Source of the DNA: Paenibacillus radicibacter
Lineage (GTDB): Bacteria > Bacillota > Bacilli > Paenibacillales > NBRC-103111
DNA: 64,000 nucleotides
Direction: 5' to 3'
Assembly: GCF_024721995.1 (NCBI RefSeq)
Contig: NZ_JANQBC010000002.1
Coordinates: forward strand, 186,001-250,000
How positions within the stretch are numbered: position 1 is the stretch's first letter; every line of letters starts with the position of its first letter. This document shows positions 25,781-35,139 of this stretch, piece by piece. The translations under genes and the position numbers were made by a program. Under the pieces are notes generated by a model. The model was given only the letters and a program-made list of their open reading frames with translations. It did not search any database and was not told where the DNA came from.

Positions 25781-27163
25781 GTGCGGTATACTTGGTTTAA
25801 TCTTAAACTTCTCATCCTGATTAGCATTGTTACCTTATTGACGATTGGATGCGGTGCAAAGAATATCACAACTTCACAGTCTAGCCCTACTCCACTGCCA
25901 TCTCCTAGTCCATCGATTGACATGCCTTCCACAGGACCTGATCCAAGCCTAAACACCATTCCGACTGACAAACCAAGCAATAACTCTATCCCATCAACAA
26001 CTTCACCAAGCATCACACCTAAAGTACCGAATCCGAGCGCAACCCCACCAGCTAAGCCAACTACAACACCAAATTCTATTCCTAGTCCTTTTCCATCCAC
26101 CTCCCCAATTCCACCTACAAACCTAAGAGCACTAAACTTTTTACCAGGTGGAATTGGATGGACGGCTGATGTACAAGAAAAAGGAACCCAAATTTGGCGA
26201 ACTACCGATAATGGAGCGCATTGGGAATCATCGTTTATTTCAGATGCATTCGTCACGAGTCTATCTTTTGCAGATCCAAGCCAAGGTTATGCTGTTGCCA
26301 ATCGAGATTGTTCCACAATCAAAGGTCAAGTGATGTGCCAGCAATTCGAAATTTTGCACACAGCAGATGGAGGGAAATCATGGACCGTTCAATTTACAAA
26401 TACACAAGCTCCCACTGATCCCATCGACTTCAATGCCAACAAAGACACCATCACATTCCTGAACACGAAAGTTGGCTATGCGATTGCCAATCACAATTTA
26501 TATGCAACAATAGATGGATCACGTTGGAAAAAGGTACAATTCGGTAATAACCCATCGTTTATTCCTGATAAACTAAACTTTATCAACACAGATACCGGTT
26601 GGGTATTAGGCAAACAAGGTTCACGTTGCAAAGCAACAGGTCCGATTGAAGTAAACTGCCAAGTCGCCATCGAATTCACAACTGATGGGGGTAAGAGTTG
26701 GTCACATCAATTTAACGAGGCAGCACCAACCGATGCCCTTCTCAATAACATCGGAATCTCTTTTATTAGCAAAAATGAAGGCTGGGTGCTGATTCAAAAT
26801 TTGGATCGGATGGAGTCGATGCTCTACCGTACAACAGATGGTGGTACGACTTGGACACATATTAACACCATGCGGGGAGCAAGACCAACAACAGCTGGTC
26901 TTCAATTCCTTACTTCCAAGAAAGGTTCGATTCCACTGAGTATTGGAGCAGGCCCAATCGAAGGTGGCATTAAGCTCACATCAGATGGCGGGGTAAATTG
27001 GACGCAAATTACTCCAGAGCAATCACCAAGCTTTGAAGCTATTGACTTTGTCTCCGAACTCGATGGCTGGGCAATTGGAACGACCTATACATCGGATGGT
27101 TCACATAAAGTCATCCTTCATTCCATTGATGGCGGACTTACTTGGAAGATAATGTTCACCTAA
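25781..27163 (+). CDS. YCF48/BNR-repeat-like lipoprotein
   Basis: A 460-residue lipoprotein. The signal peptide ends in LLTIGCG (Cys ~25), a usable lipobox. Then comes a Pro/Ser/Thr-rich linker (~30-110) and a beta-propeller of repeated units such as QIWRTTDNGAHWESS, EILHTADGGKSWTVQ, IEFTTDGGKSWSHQ, LYRTTDGGTTWTHI and VILHSIDGGLTWKIM, the Asp-box/YCF48 pattern related to photosystem II assembly factor HCF136. In non-photosynthetic Firmicutes the role is unknown; a surface scaffold is a fair guess. It starts at GTG 25781 after AGGGAG at a rather long distance. Confidence 0.85.
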   Translation: MRYTWFNLKLLILISIVTLLTIGCGAKNITTSQSSPTPLPSPSPSIDMPSTGPDPSLNTIPTDKPSNNSIPSTTSPSITPKVPNPSATPPAKPTTTPNSIPSPFPSTSPIPPTNLRALNFLPGGIGWTADVQEKGTQIWRTTDNGAHWESSFISDAFVTSLSFADPSQGYAVANRDCSTIKGQVMCQQFEILHTADGGKSWTVQFTNTQAPTDPIDFNANKDTITFLNTKVGYAIANHNLYATIDGSRWKKVQFGNNPSFIPDKLNFINTDTGWVLGKQGSRCKATGPIEVNCQVAIEFTTDGGKSWSHQFNEAAPTDALLNNIGISFISKNEGWVLIQNLDRMESMLYRTTDGGTTWTHINTMRGARPTTAGLQFLTSKKGSIPLSIGAGPIEGGIKLTSDGGVNWTQITPEQSPSFEAIDFVSELDGWAIGTTYTSDGSHKVILHSIDGGLTWKIMFT

Positions 27164-27189
27164 CACTTACTATAAGCTTAATCCGCAAC

Positions 27190-27224
27190 AAGCACATGCC
27201 TATATTTATTAGGGATGTGCTTTT
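27190..27224 (+). terminator. Terminator after the YCF48-like gene
   Basis: AAGCACATgCC (27190-27200) pairs with GGgATGTGCTT and is followed by TTTT. The loop is AT-rich. Confidence 0.8.
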
Positions 27225-27319
27225 CCATCTTCATATCATGCAAATGATCCAAGCAATCTGAACCTATTACTCATAACCTATTAGAATAATGGATCAAAGC
27301 ATAGAAGGAGTTGGGAAAA

Positions 27320-29107
27320 TTGGCTTGTTCCAATACTGCCACTGGGCAATGTTCAAGTGCTTTTGGATCGGGTACACAAGCTTTGGGAGATGCTTCATTT
27401 ACAGAAGGTTTTGAAACCATAGCAGTTGGTGTAGCTTCGCATGCAGAAGGTTCTCAAACGATAGCTCAGGGTGATATCTCACATTCAGAAGGTTTTCATA
27501 CTGCAGCAGTTGGTGCCGCCTCACATGCGGAAGGCTATACGACAGAAAGTAATGCACTTTATTCTCATAGTGAAGGTGCACAAACCCTTGTCGATGCAGC
27601 GGGTATTGCCGCTCATGCAGAAGGCTATTTATGTACAGCAAGCGGCAGCGCAGCGCATGTAGAGGGATCGATGTGTACCGCATCTGGTACTGCCGCTCAT
27701 GCACAAGGATATCAAACGTCAGCAGTTGGGGACGCATCGCATGCAGAAGGATTCTCAACTCTAGCATTTGCTGCTTATTCCCATGCAGAAGGGCAAGGAA
27801 CAATAGCAACAGGACCTGTCAGCCATTCGGAAGGTTTTAATACACAAGCTGTAGGCAATGCTGCGCATGCAGAAGGATCATCTACACTTTCCTTCGGAAC
27901 AGCTTCACACGCAGAAGGATATTTAACTCAAGCATTTGATGATGCCGCTCATTCCGAAGGCTATCGAACCAATGCATCCGCATATGCCTCTCATGCAGAA
28001 GGCTCGCTAACAAGTGCACTTGGAGTTGCTTCTCACGCGGAAGGTCTTGCGACGATTGCAAGCGGGCTGAATGCCCATGCAGAAGGTCAAAGTGCACGTG
28101 CGACAGGTAATACTTCACATGCAGAAGGACTGAGCACTCGTGCCATTGGTGATTTTGCCCATGCAGAAGGATCTTCTTCGATCGCATCAGGCACTGTATC
28201 CCATGCAGAAGGGCAACAGTGCCAAGCAACAGCTAATTTTGCCCATGCGGAAGGAGCAAGTACTCTTGCAAGTGGTCCAGCTTCACACGCACAAGGACAA
28301 CTCACACAAGCAACAGCAAACAATGCATTTGCCAGTGGATTAAATACTATAGCAGGTGGCCCTCAAGCAAGCGCGATTGGAACAAATCTGAACACGGGTA
28401 ATAATAGTGATACGTTTCTCATCGGCAGAAATGGGCTGCTAAGTGCTGGTGTTTCACCTGGGCTATATGTCGCTAATGGAGCATCATCTTTTGATCCTGC
28501 TGGTGTTGTAGCACATATTAATGGAGCGGGCGAAGGCTGCTTTGAAGGGACTGTTACTGCCGCCGCCTTCGTTACTGCAGCAGTAGCGTGTGACTACGCC
28601 GAAATGTTCGAAACAGCATCTGGAGAAAAGATTGATGTCGGTTACTTTGTAACATTCGATGGCGCAACTGATAAAGTTCGCATTGCAACAGATACCGACG
28701 ACTATATCGTTGGAGTCATTAGTTCCAACCCCGGCGTGCTTGCTGATACAGAGGATGTCTCTTGTTCCAAATACATGTATGATGAATGGAATCGTCAGAT
28801 TTTTGTAGATACGAAAGTCGATGCAGTAATCGATGTGGAGGGCAATATCCTACTTCCTGAGAGGATCGAACGTCGCCCTGCAATTAACCCTTATTGGGAT
28901 CCAAATTGGACTTGTAAAAAACGCACAGAGCGCGATGAGTGGGTACCCGTTGGACTTATTGGCAAGCTGCTTGTACGAGATGAAGGTGATTGCCAAGTTG
29001 GAAGTTACTGCAAATCGAACTCCAATGGGATGGCGCAACCTGCTGCAACCGGATATCGAGTAATGAAGCGGGTTACACCGAACATCATTCAAATCTTAAT
29101 CAAGTAG
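27320..29107 (+). CDS. SHAEG-repeat (YadA-head-like) protein with peptidase G2 autocleavage domain
   Basis: A 595-residue protein. Residues ~20-350 are about two dozen 14-residue repeats of the form SHAEG..T.A.G.AA, the pattern of left-handed beta-roll heads in trimeric adhesins (Hep_Hag/YadA). A short linker leads to a C-terminal domain (~410-595) with CDYAEMFE, GYFVTFDG, YIVGVISSNPGV and WVPVGLIGKLLV, as in the peptidase G2 autoproteolytic chaperone domain of phage neck-appendage proteins. No signal peptide is seen. TTG 27320 is chosen since AGAAGGAG ends 9 nt upstream; TTG 27311 would abut the site. There is no phage context. Confidence 0.88.
   Translation: MACSNTATGQCSSAFGSGTQALGDASFTEGFETIAVGVASHAEGSQTIAQGDISHSEGFHTAAVGAASHAEGYTTESNALYSHSEGAQTLVDAAGIAAHAEGYLCTASGSAAHVEGSMCTASGTAAHAQGYQTSAVGDASHAEGFSTLAFAAYSHAEGQGTIATGPVSHSEGFNTQAVGNAAHAEGSSTLSFGTASHAEGYLTQAFDDAAHSEGYRTNASAYASHAEGSLTSALGVASHAEGLATIASGLNAHAEGQSARATGNTSHAEGLSTRAIGDFAHAEGSSSIASGTVSHAEGQQCQATANFAHAEGASTLASGPASHAQGQLTQATANNAFASGLNTIAGGPQASAIGTNLNTGNNSDTFLIGRNGLLSAGVSPGLYVANGASSFDPAGVVAHINGAGEGCFEGTVTAAAFVTAAVACDYAEMFETASGEKIDVGYFVTFDGATDKVRIATDTDDYIVGVISSNPGVLADTEDVSCSKYMYDEWNRQIFVDTKVDAVIDVEGNILLPERIERRPAINPYWDPNWTCKKRTERDEWVPVGLIGKLLVRDEGDCQVGSYCKSNSNGMAQPAATGYRVMKRVTPNIIQILIK
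27390..28330 (+). repeat. 42-bp coding repeats of the SHAEG protein
   Basis: The coding sequence repeats with a 42-bp period, each unit centred on a CATGCAGAAGG-like core (e.g. GCTTCGCATGCAGAAGG, GCTCATGCAGAAGG). The copies are degenerate at third positions, so selection acts on the protein. It is not a CRISPR array: there are no unique spacers and the reading frame is continuous. Confidence 0.85.
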
Positions 29108-29117
29108 TTATGCTCAA

Positions 29118-29161
29118 ATAAAAAAGACGCCTCGGCAGTAACTGCCTAGACGTCATTTTTT
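29118..29161. terminator. Bidirectional terminator between SHAEG gene and dnaD
   Basis: GACG..T..GGCAG pairs with CTGCC.A.ACGTC at 29126-29154, flanked by AAAAAA on the left and TTTTTT on the right, so it serves both converging transcripts. Confidence 0.8.
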
Positions 29162-29893
29162 CTATCTGGACCCACGGAATCGTTGGGCGTATTCTTTTGC
29201 CTGCTCCACTGTGACCACGCGGTTGCGCTGCCATTCCAGCAAGATCCGATCGACATAGCGGAAGTAAAGCTTACCGGTAAACACAGCTTCTTTTAATGCA
29301 GATAAAATCAGCTCTTCTTTATAATGATCTTGATCCAGCCATCCTGCAATCGTCTGCAGCTCCATCGGAGTGAGCGGACGACCGAATTCCTGTTCAAATA
29401 TCGTATAAATATCTCGAGCTCGCGTCTCTCCTGTATTCATAGCCGAAGCTTTTTCGACAGACCCCGCGTGTGAAGTAGGACGTGCTGCCAATGATGATGG
29501 GATCGATCTTAGTTGTTGATTCCCGCTCCCATCCTTCGCAAGCTCCTTCGCAATAGCCGCGTAGAAAGGCTGTAAATTAAACACTTCATACCGCATACCA
29601 CTTGGCTCATCCACACCTTCATCAATCCCAAGAAAGCCCTCATTGTGAAGCTTATGCAAAAGAACTGCAACCGCCTCACTTCGCATAGACATACGTGATC
29701 CAATTTCCTCATGGGTAGGAAAATCATTACGTTCAACTTGTATAAAGCCAATCAAATGAACTAGTAGCATAACTTCCGCTTCAGAAAGCTTCAAGCGACT
29801 ATATACCTTGAGTAAGGAATACGGTATAGCTACTGTCCCTTCCATGAGCCCAATGAGGAATCCTTGCTCCAAATCTACTCGATTCGAATTCAT
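29162..29893 (-). CDS. dnaD: DNA replication protein DnaD
   Basis: Primosome component that helps load DnaB helicase with DnaA/PriA in low-GC Firmicutes. The 243-residue protein has the N-terminal winged-helix oligomerisation domain (PYSLLKVYSRLKLSEAEVML, FPTHEEIGSRM, LHKLHNEGFL) and the C-terminal DnaD_DnaB domain (IYTIFEQEFGRPLTPMELQT, ILSALKEAVFTGKLYFRYVD). It is directly downstream of asnS with a 34-nt gap, the same order as in B. subtilis. The nth gene, which usually follows dnaD, is absent here; a terminator and convergent gene follow instead. Confidence 0.95.
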   Translation of the reverse strand: MNSNRVDLEQGFLIGLMEGTVAIPYSLLKVYSRLKLSEAEVMLLVHLIGFIQVERNDFPTHEEIGSRMSMRSEAVAVLLHKLHNEGFLGIDEGVDEPSGMRYEVFNLQPFYAAIAKELAKDGSGNQQLRSIPSSLAARPTSHAGSVEKASAMNTGETRARDIYTIFEQEFGRPLTPMELQTIAGWLDQDHYKEELILSALKEAVFTGKLYFRYVDRILLEWQRNRVVTVEQAKEYAQRFRGSR

Positions 29894-29927
29894 GTGAACA
29901 CCTCATCTCTGTTCAGGCAATTTCTCA

Positions 29928-31223
29928 CTACGGATACAAACGGTAAAGCGTACGAGGGAATGCAATCGTCTCACGAACGTGATCTAGACCGCAAATCCAA
30001 GATACCGTACGCTCAAGACCTAGACCGAATCCAGAGTGAGGAACTGTTCCGTATTTACGAAGATCCATGTACCATTGGTACGCGTCCGTTGCAAGATCAT
30101 GCTCAGCAAAGCGTTGTTCCATCAGCTGCGGATCATCAATACGCTGACTTCCGCCAATAATTTCGCCGTAACCTTCTGGAGCGATCATATCTGCGCATAG
30201 CACAACTTCTGGACGATTCGGATCTGGCTTCATATAGAATGCCTTGAGCTCCGTTGGGTAATGTGTAATGAATACTGGCGTTTCATAGCTTTCAGCGATT
30301 GCCGTTTCGTGCGGCGCACCGAAATCTTCACCCCAAGTAAACTCGAAACCTTTATCTTGTAGGAACTTCACTGCATCATCATAAGTAACGCGCGGGAATG
30401 GTCCTACGCACTTCTCAAGCTTCGCTACGTCACGACCAAGCGTTTCAAGCTCAGCAGCACAGTTTTTCAAGACAGATTGCACCACATAGGATACAAACTC
30501 TTCTTGAACACGAAGATTTTCTTCATGATCTACGAATGCCATCTCTGGCTCAATCATCCAGAACTCGATCAAGTGACGACGTGTCTTGGACTTCTCAGCA
30601 CGGAATGTTGGGCCGAATGAATACACTTTTCCAAGTGCCATTGCTGCCGCTTCCATGTATAATTGACCACTTTGTGTTAAGAAAGCATCTTCTTCAAAGT
30701 ACTTCGTGTGGAACAAGTTCGTTGTACCCTCACAAGATGATGGTGTTAGAATCGGAGGATCAACAAGGTTAAAACCGCGCTGATCGAAGAACTGCTGAAT
30801 CGCACGAATAATTTCCGCACGTACAGATAGGATTGCACGCTGACGCGGTGCACGAATCCATAAGTGACGGTGATCCATCAAGAAGTCAACACCATGTTCT
30901 TTCGGTGTAATTGGATAGTCTTGTGTAATTTGAATAATCTCAACACCCGTAACAGTAAGTTCGTATCCGAATTTACTACGTGTATCTTCTCTAACCACAC
31001 CTGTTACATATAAGGAACTCTCTTGTGTCAGTTTGGATGCATCATTCCATACATCTTCACTTACTTCACTTTTCACAACAACACCCTGGATATAACCAGA
31101 GCCATCTCTTAATTGTAAAAATTGAATTTTACCGCTGGAACGCTTGTTGTGTAACCAAGCACCAATGCGGACTGTTTGTCCAACATAATCCTTTACGTCG
31201 CGAATCATACATTTCACGCTCAT
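29928..31223 (-). CDS. asnS: Asparaginyl-tRNA synthetase
   Basis: Class IIb aminoacyl-tRNA synthetase charging tRNA-Asn. The 431-residue form has an OB-fold anticodon domain ([20 protein letters not shown]), motif 2 [20 protein letters not shown] and motif 3 [15 protein letters not shown]. Length matches B. subtilis AsnS when ATG 31223 is used, with GAGGAGG 11 nt upstream; an in-frame ATG at 31256 would put the ribosome site inside the gene. No T-box is present in the short upstream region. It is transcribed with dnaD. Confidence 0.96.
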   Translation of the reverse strand: MSVKCMIRDVKDYVGQTVRIGAWLHNKRSSGKIQFLQLRDGSGYIQGVVVKSEVSEDVWNDASKLTQESSLYVTGVVREDTRSKFGYELTVTGVEIIQITQDYPITPKEHGVDFLMDHRHLWIRAPRQRAILSVRAEIIRAIQQFFDQRGFNLVDPPILTPSSCEGTTNLFHTKYFEEDAFLTQSGQLYMEAAAMALGKVYSFGPTFRAEKSKTRRHLIEFWMIEPEMAFVDHEENLRVQEEFVSYVVQSVLKNCAAELETLGRDVAKLEKCVGPFPRVTYDDAVKFLQDKGFEFTWGEDFGAPHETAIAESYETPVFITHYPTELKAFYMKPDPNRPEVVLCADMIAPEGYGEIIGGSQRIDDPQLMEQRFAEHDLATDAYQWYMDLRKYGTVPHSGFGLGLERTVSWICGLDHVRETIAFPRTLYRLYP

Positions 31224-31275
31224 AGTCCTAAATGCCTCCTCAGGCTGTAATGCCATTTATCCCACCTATTGTACA

Positions 31276-31312
31276 ACAAAATCGCGCATACGTCATGCGC
31301 ACGCGCGATTAG
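31276..31312 (-). terminator. Terminator after ackA
   Basis: AATCGCGC and GCGCGATT (31280-31287/31303-31310) form an 8-bp stem, with an inner TGCGCAT/ATGCGC alternative, followed on the minus strand by TTTTGTT. It separates the hbd-ackA transcript from asnS. Confidence 0.7.
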
Positions 31313-31319
31313 GGTTGTT

Positions 31320-32519
31320 CTACTTTGTAGTGATACGGTAAGTATCGTTAGCGATAACAAGCTCTTCATTTGTTGGAATAACAAGTACTTCAACTTTAGA
31401 AGCGTCTGTAGAGATACGTTTCTCAAAGCCGCGACCAGTCTTGTTACGCTCGGAATCAAGTTCAACACCTAGGAAGTTAAGCTTGGAGCATACTGCTTCA
31501 CGAACTTCCACAGAGTTTTCACCAACACCTGCTGTAAATACGATTGCATCAACACCATCAAGTGCTGCTGCATAAGCACCAATGTATTTACGAATACGGT
31601 ATGTGAACATGTCGAATGCAAGTTTGGAATTCGCATCCCCAGCAAGCATAGCTTCTGTTACTTCACGCATATCGCTGGAACCGCCAGAGATCGCTTGAAG
31701 ACCACTATGTTTGTTCAACATGAAGTTTACTTCAGTAAGCGATAGATCTTCTTTATCCATTGCAAAAGGAACGATCGCTGGGTCTAAGTCGCCAGAGCGT
31801 GTACCCATCATCAAACCTTCAAGCGGTGTCATACCCATGGATGTATCCACGGATTTACCATTTAAGATCGCTGTGCAAGACACACCGTTACCTACGTGAC
31901 AAGTGATGATCTTAAGCTCTTCAATCGGACGACCGATAAACTTAGCAGCACGCTCACTTACGTACTGATGAGATGTACCATGGAAGCCGTAACGACGAAT
32001 ACGGTGTTTACGGTAAAGTACATTTGGAATTGCATAACGGAATGCAACTGGATCCATTGTTTGGTGGAACGCTGTATCGAATACAGCAACGTTTGGAACA
32101 CCTGGCATATTTAGTTCCACTGCCGCGATTCCTAGCATACTTGCTGGGTTATGAAGCGGTGCGATATCGAACAAGCGCTTAATTTCTTTCTTCACTTCTT
32201 CTGTTACAAGTACAGAACCAGAGAAGGAATCCCCACCATGTACAACGCGGTGACCAACAGCATCAATTTCTTCAATGCTCTTGAATACGCCGTGCTCTGC
32301 ATGCACAAGCATGTCTAGTACTTTACGAATCGCAGTTGTATGCTCAAGAATCGGAGTTACTTCACGTACTTCTGATTTACCTACAGGCTCATGTGTCAAG
32401 ATCGCAGTATCCATACCGATACGCTCCACACGTCCAGCAGCAAGAACTTCTTCATTATCCATGTTATATACTTGATATTTAAGCGAGGAACTACCCGCAT
32501 TAATAACTAAAATATTCAT
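31320..32519 (-). CDS. ackA: Acetate kinase
   Basis: Converts acetyl phosphate and ADP to acetate and ATP, the ATP-yielding step of overflow and fermentative metabolism. The 399-residue protein shows the ASKHA-fold motifs: VINAGSSSLKYQVY, GHRVVHGG, FDTAFHQTM, HVGNGVS and FTAGVGENS. The start overlaps the hbd stop by 1 nt (TAATG), an unusual pairing that strongly suggests translational coupling. Transcription should start upstream of hbd; a possible anaerobic activator site lies there. No pta gene is in the window. Confidence 0.97.
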   Translation of the reverse strand: MNILVINAGSSSLKYQVYNMDNEEVLAAGRVERIGMDTAILTHEPVGKSEVREVTPILEHTTAIRKVLDMLVHAEHGVFKSIEEIDAVGHRVVHGGDSFSGSVLVTEEVKKEIKRLFDIAPLHNPASMLGIAAVELNMPGVPNVAVFDTAFHQTMDPVAFRYAIPNVLYRKHRIRRYGFHGTSHQYVSERAAKFIGRPIEELKIITCHVGNGVSCTAILNGKSVDTSMGMTPLEGLMMGTRSGDLDPAIVPFAMDKEDLSLTEVNFMLNKHSGLQAISGGSSDMREVTEAMLAGDANSKLAFDMFTYRIRKYIGAYAAALDGVDAIVFTAGVGENSVEVREAVCSKLNFLGVELDSERNKTGRGFEKRISTDASKVEVLVIPTNEELVIANDTYRITTK

Positions 32520-33394
32520 TAGACGCGTTCACCATCCTTGTCGTATTGGAAGAATCCTTGTCCCGTTTTCACACCAAGCTGTCCGGAGTATACCATTTGC
32601 TTCAATAGGAAGGATGGACGGTATTTCAAGTCGCCAAACTCACGGAACATGCGCTCAAGCGCTGCTAGTACGGAATCTAGTCCAAAGCGATCTGCCATCT
32701 CAAGAGGGCCTGAACGGAATTCATAACCAATCTTCATCGCTGTATCGATTTCTTCAGCTGTCGCAACACCCTCTGATAGTGTAACCATTGCCTCATTAAT
32801 CAATAGACAGATTAGACGGGATGTAACGAAACCTGGGGATTCAAATACTTGAATACCATGCTTTTCAATCGTGTTCTGCACGAAATCATGTGTTGCTTTA
32901 TAAGTTGCATCCGATGTTTTGATTCCACGAATAATTTCAACAAGATCAATCTTGGAAACCGGGTGAACAAAGTGAACACCAATTACACGATCAGGTGACT
33001 TCGTAACCGCTGCAAGCTCTGTTAAGCTAAGTGTTGAAGTGTTACTTGATAAAATCACATTTGATGGACAAATTTGATCCAATCTGCGGAACACTTCTTT
33101 CTTCACTTCTAGCTCTTCCGATACCGTTTCAATAATCATGTCGCATGTTGCAACTTCGTTTAAATCTGCAGTTCCATGTATTTTAGCCAAAATGAGCTTC
33201 TTCTCAGCTTCTGTAATTGCCCATTTTTCCAATTGCTTATCTAAATTGTTTGCAATATGCTCCAAAGAAGTTTGTGTAAGTTCTTCAGTTTTTTCTACCA
33301 GAATGACATCCAAACCTTTTTTCGCAAGCATTTCAGCAATACCTTGACCCATGGTACCGCCGCCGATCACGCCGATCTTTTTAAACTGACTCAT
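32519..33394 (-). CDS. hbd: 3-hydroxybutyryl-CoA dehydrogenase
   Basis: NAD(P)H-linked dehydrogenase interconverting acetoacetyl-CoA and 3-hydroxybutyryl-CoA. The 291-residue protein has the Rossmann motif IGVIGGGTMGQGIAEMLAKK, the ILSSNTSTLSLTELA and GVHFVHPVSKIDLVEII segments with the catalytic His, and the C-terminal helical domain (LEMADRFGLDSVLAALE). ATG 33394 follows AAAGGAG closely. The usual butyrate or PHB partners (thiolase, crotonase) are not adjacent; instead it is coupled to ackA. Whether it works in fermentation or in fatty-acid breakdown (like mmgB) is open. Confidence 0.93.
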   Translation of the reverse strand: MSQFKKIGVIGGGTMGQGIAEMLAKKGLDVILVEKTEELTQTSLEHIANNLDKQLEKWAITEAEKKLILAKIHGTADLNEVATCDMIIETVSEELEVKKEVFRRLDQICPSNVILSSNTSTLSLTELAAVTKSPDRVIGVHFVHPVSKIDLVEIIRGIKTSDATYKATHDFVQNTIEKHGIQVFESPGFVTSRLICLLINEAMVTLSEGVATAEEIDTAMKIGYEFRSGPLEMADRFGLDSVLAALERMFREFGDLKYRPSFLLKQMVYSGQLGVKTGQGFFQYDKDGERV

Positions 33395-33483
33395 GATGTG
33401 TCTCCTTTTCGCAAATCTGCAATAAATTTGCATCAATTTGTTCTTTTTCTAGTATACACAATAAATGGTCTTTCCCAATTTAT

Positions 33484-33526
33484 ATTATATACCAATACCC
33501 TTTGCCCTAATGTGAGCAAAATCACA
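33484..33526 (-). promoter_or_regulatory. Candidate promoter with Fnr/CRP-type site upstream of hbd-ackA
   Basis: TGTGA-GCAAAA-TCACA at 33511-33526 is a perfect palindrome. A TATAAT -10 lies on the minus strand at 33489-33484, predicting a start near 33477 and placing the site centre at about -41.5. There is no good -35, as in activator-dependent promoters. A second possible promoter (TTGGGA-16-TATACT) lies at 33451-33478. Confidence 0.55.
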
Positions 33527-33528
33527 AG

Positions 33529-33562
33529 CAAAAAGAGAACCGCCTGTGAAAGGGGTTCTGAG
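33529..33562 (-). terminator. Terminator after the FtsH-like gene
   Basis: AGAACC (33537-33542) pairs with GGTTCT (33553-33558); on the minus strand the stem is followed by CTTTTTG. It sits close to the Fnr-type site of the next transcription unit. Confidence 0.6.
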
Positions 33563-33633
33563 TCCGACCTATGAATGATTCGCGTTTTCTCAGAAAGCTA
33601 ATCTTACAACAAATCGAATCATCCTGCAAACAA

Positions 33634-35139
33634 TTAGGAAGCAATTTGACGCATCATCATGCGGAATTGCTCCCCCGATAACGTCTCTTCTTTCATTAAT
33701 ACATCCAAGCTCTGTTCGAACACAATCATATAGGTTTCCAATATTTTCTTCGTACTTCCCATTAATTCATCGAGAATCGCATGATTCACATCCATAAATT
33801 GCTTCTTCGGTACCATTTGAATATCAACAATCCCTAACTCAGTTAGACCAGAATCTACCATTAATCGGACTAACTCCATCGCCTTTTCAAAATCATTCCT
33901 TGATCCTGTACTGCGAGCACCATAATAGATTTCTTCTGCTGCTGCCCCACCAAGTGCAATCATGATCTGACCTTCAATATAGGTTTTCGTATACAAGTAA
34001 TGATCCGCAGGTGGATTATGACGAACATAGCCAAGTGCCTTCCCTCGTGGACACAGTGAGACTTGGGATACGGAACCAACGCGCACCACTTCTGCTAAGA
34101 TGGCATGTCCAAGCTCATGGTAAGCAACTCGTACTTTCTCCTCTTCATTTGCTTCGCGGTCAGTTTTCTCCCCCATCATCACTTTATCGATCGCAAGTCC
34201 TAAGTGATCCTTCGTCAAGATATCTGCATTCGAACGCATCGCATAAATCGCTGCTTCATTAAGCACACTTTCGAGCTGGGCACCTGAGAAGCCAAATGTC
34301 TGCTCTGCTATAAGCTCCATATTTACATTTTCAGAAAGTGGTTTGTTGCGCGCATGAATATCCAATATCGACAATCGGCCTTTCTTATCCGGTAGATCCA
34401 CTTCAATATGACGATCAAATCTGCCAGGACGTAATAGTGCTGAATCGAGCATTTCCTTCCGGTTCGTAGCAGCAATGATCAGAATACGCGGTTCTTCTTT
34501 CGTATGAATACCATCCATCTCCGTAAGCAATTGATTCAGCGTCTGATCGTATTCTCGCTGCTGCCCGCCTTCACGCTTTCCACCAATAACATCGATTTCA
34601 TCAATAAAAATAATAGCGTTCTGTTTATTTTCTTTTTGTGCTTTCAGTCGAACCTGCTTAAACATGTCTCGAATTCGGCTTGCACCGACCCCTACATACA
34701 TTTCGACAAACTCACTGCCTGATGCCGCACTAAATACCGCATTTGTATAATGAGCAGATGCTTTTGCAAGCAACGTCTTGCCTGTACCGGGAGGCCCCGT
34801 TAGCAAGATCCCTTTGATCGGTCTGATTCCAAGCTTCGCAATCTGTTCTTTCTTTATAAGAAAATCAAGTGCTTCCATCAGTTCCGCTTTCGCTTGATCC
34901 TGTCCACCAATCTGATCAAACTTCAGGTAGCTTGGTTTCTGTTCGCTCACTTTATGTGAGGACTTCCCTCCTGTTGCACCAATAGCATCGCCACTGCGCT
35001 GCAGTCGAACCACGAAGAAAGCGACAATCAACAAGACAGCAATCAGTATGACAGGTAAATATTCAGTACCTTTATATAAACCAAACAAGAGAAGTGCAGG
35101 TATAATTCCAATTAATATTTCATTCTTCCATTTAAGCAT
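33634..35139 (-). CDS. FtsH-like ATP-dependent zinc metalloprotease (paralogue)
   Basis: A 501-residue membrane protease with two adjacent short N-terminal membrane segments (~8-25 and ~29-46) and almost no extracellular loop between them, unlike the ~70-100 residues in canonical FtsH. The AAA domain has Walker A GPPGTGKT (~115), Walker B IIFIDEIDVIG, and the second region of homology ATNRKEMLDSALLRPGRFDR. The M41 protease domain has HELGH (~343) and an Asp in SRNDFEKAMELV. It lacks the long C-terminal tail. It overlaps its upstream neighbour by 8 nt, so the two likely work together. The housekeeping ftsH is expected elsewhere, near tilS-hpt. Confidence 0.9.
   Translation of the reverse strand: MLKWKNEILIGIIPALLLFGLYKGTEYLPVILIAVLLIVAFFVVRLQRSGDAIGATGGKSSHKVSEQKPSYLKFDQIGGQDQAKAELMEALDFLIKKEQIAKLGIRPIKGILLTGPPGTGKTLLAKASAHYTNAVFSAASGSEFVEMYVGVGASRIRDMFKQVRLKAQKENKQNAIIFIDEIDVIGGKREGGQQREYDQTLNQLLTEMDGIHTKEEPRILIIAATNRKEMLDSALLRPGRFDRHIEVDLPDKKGRLSILDIHARNKPLSENVNMELIAEQTFGFSGAQLESVLNEAAIYAMRSNADILTKDHLGLAIDKVMMGEKTDREANEEEKVRVAYHELGHAILAEVVRVGSVSQVSLCPRGKALGYVRHNPPADHYLYTKTYIEGQIMIALGGAAAEEIYYGARSTGSRNDFEKAMELVRLMVDSGLTELGIVDIQMVPKKQFMDVNHAILDELMGSTKKILETYMIVFEQSLDVLMKEETLSGEQFRMMMRQIAS

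Noticed and set aside
27399-28323. Open frames on the minus strand within the SHAEG gene
   Set aside because: They are mirror frames produced by the 42-bp coding repeats and have no ribosome sites.
27390-28330. Possible CRISPR array
   Set aside because: Regular repeats exist, but the period is 42 bp without unique spacers, and the plus frame codes a continuous protein.
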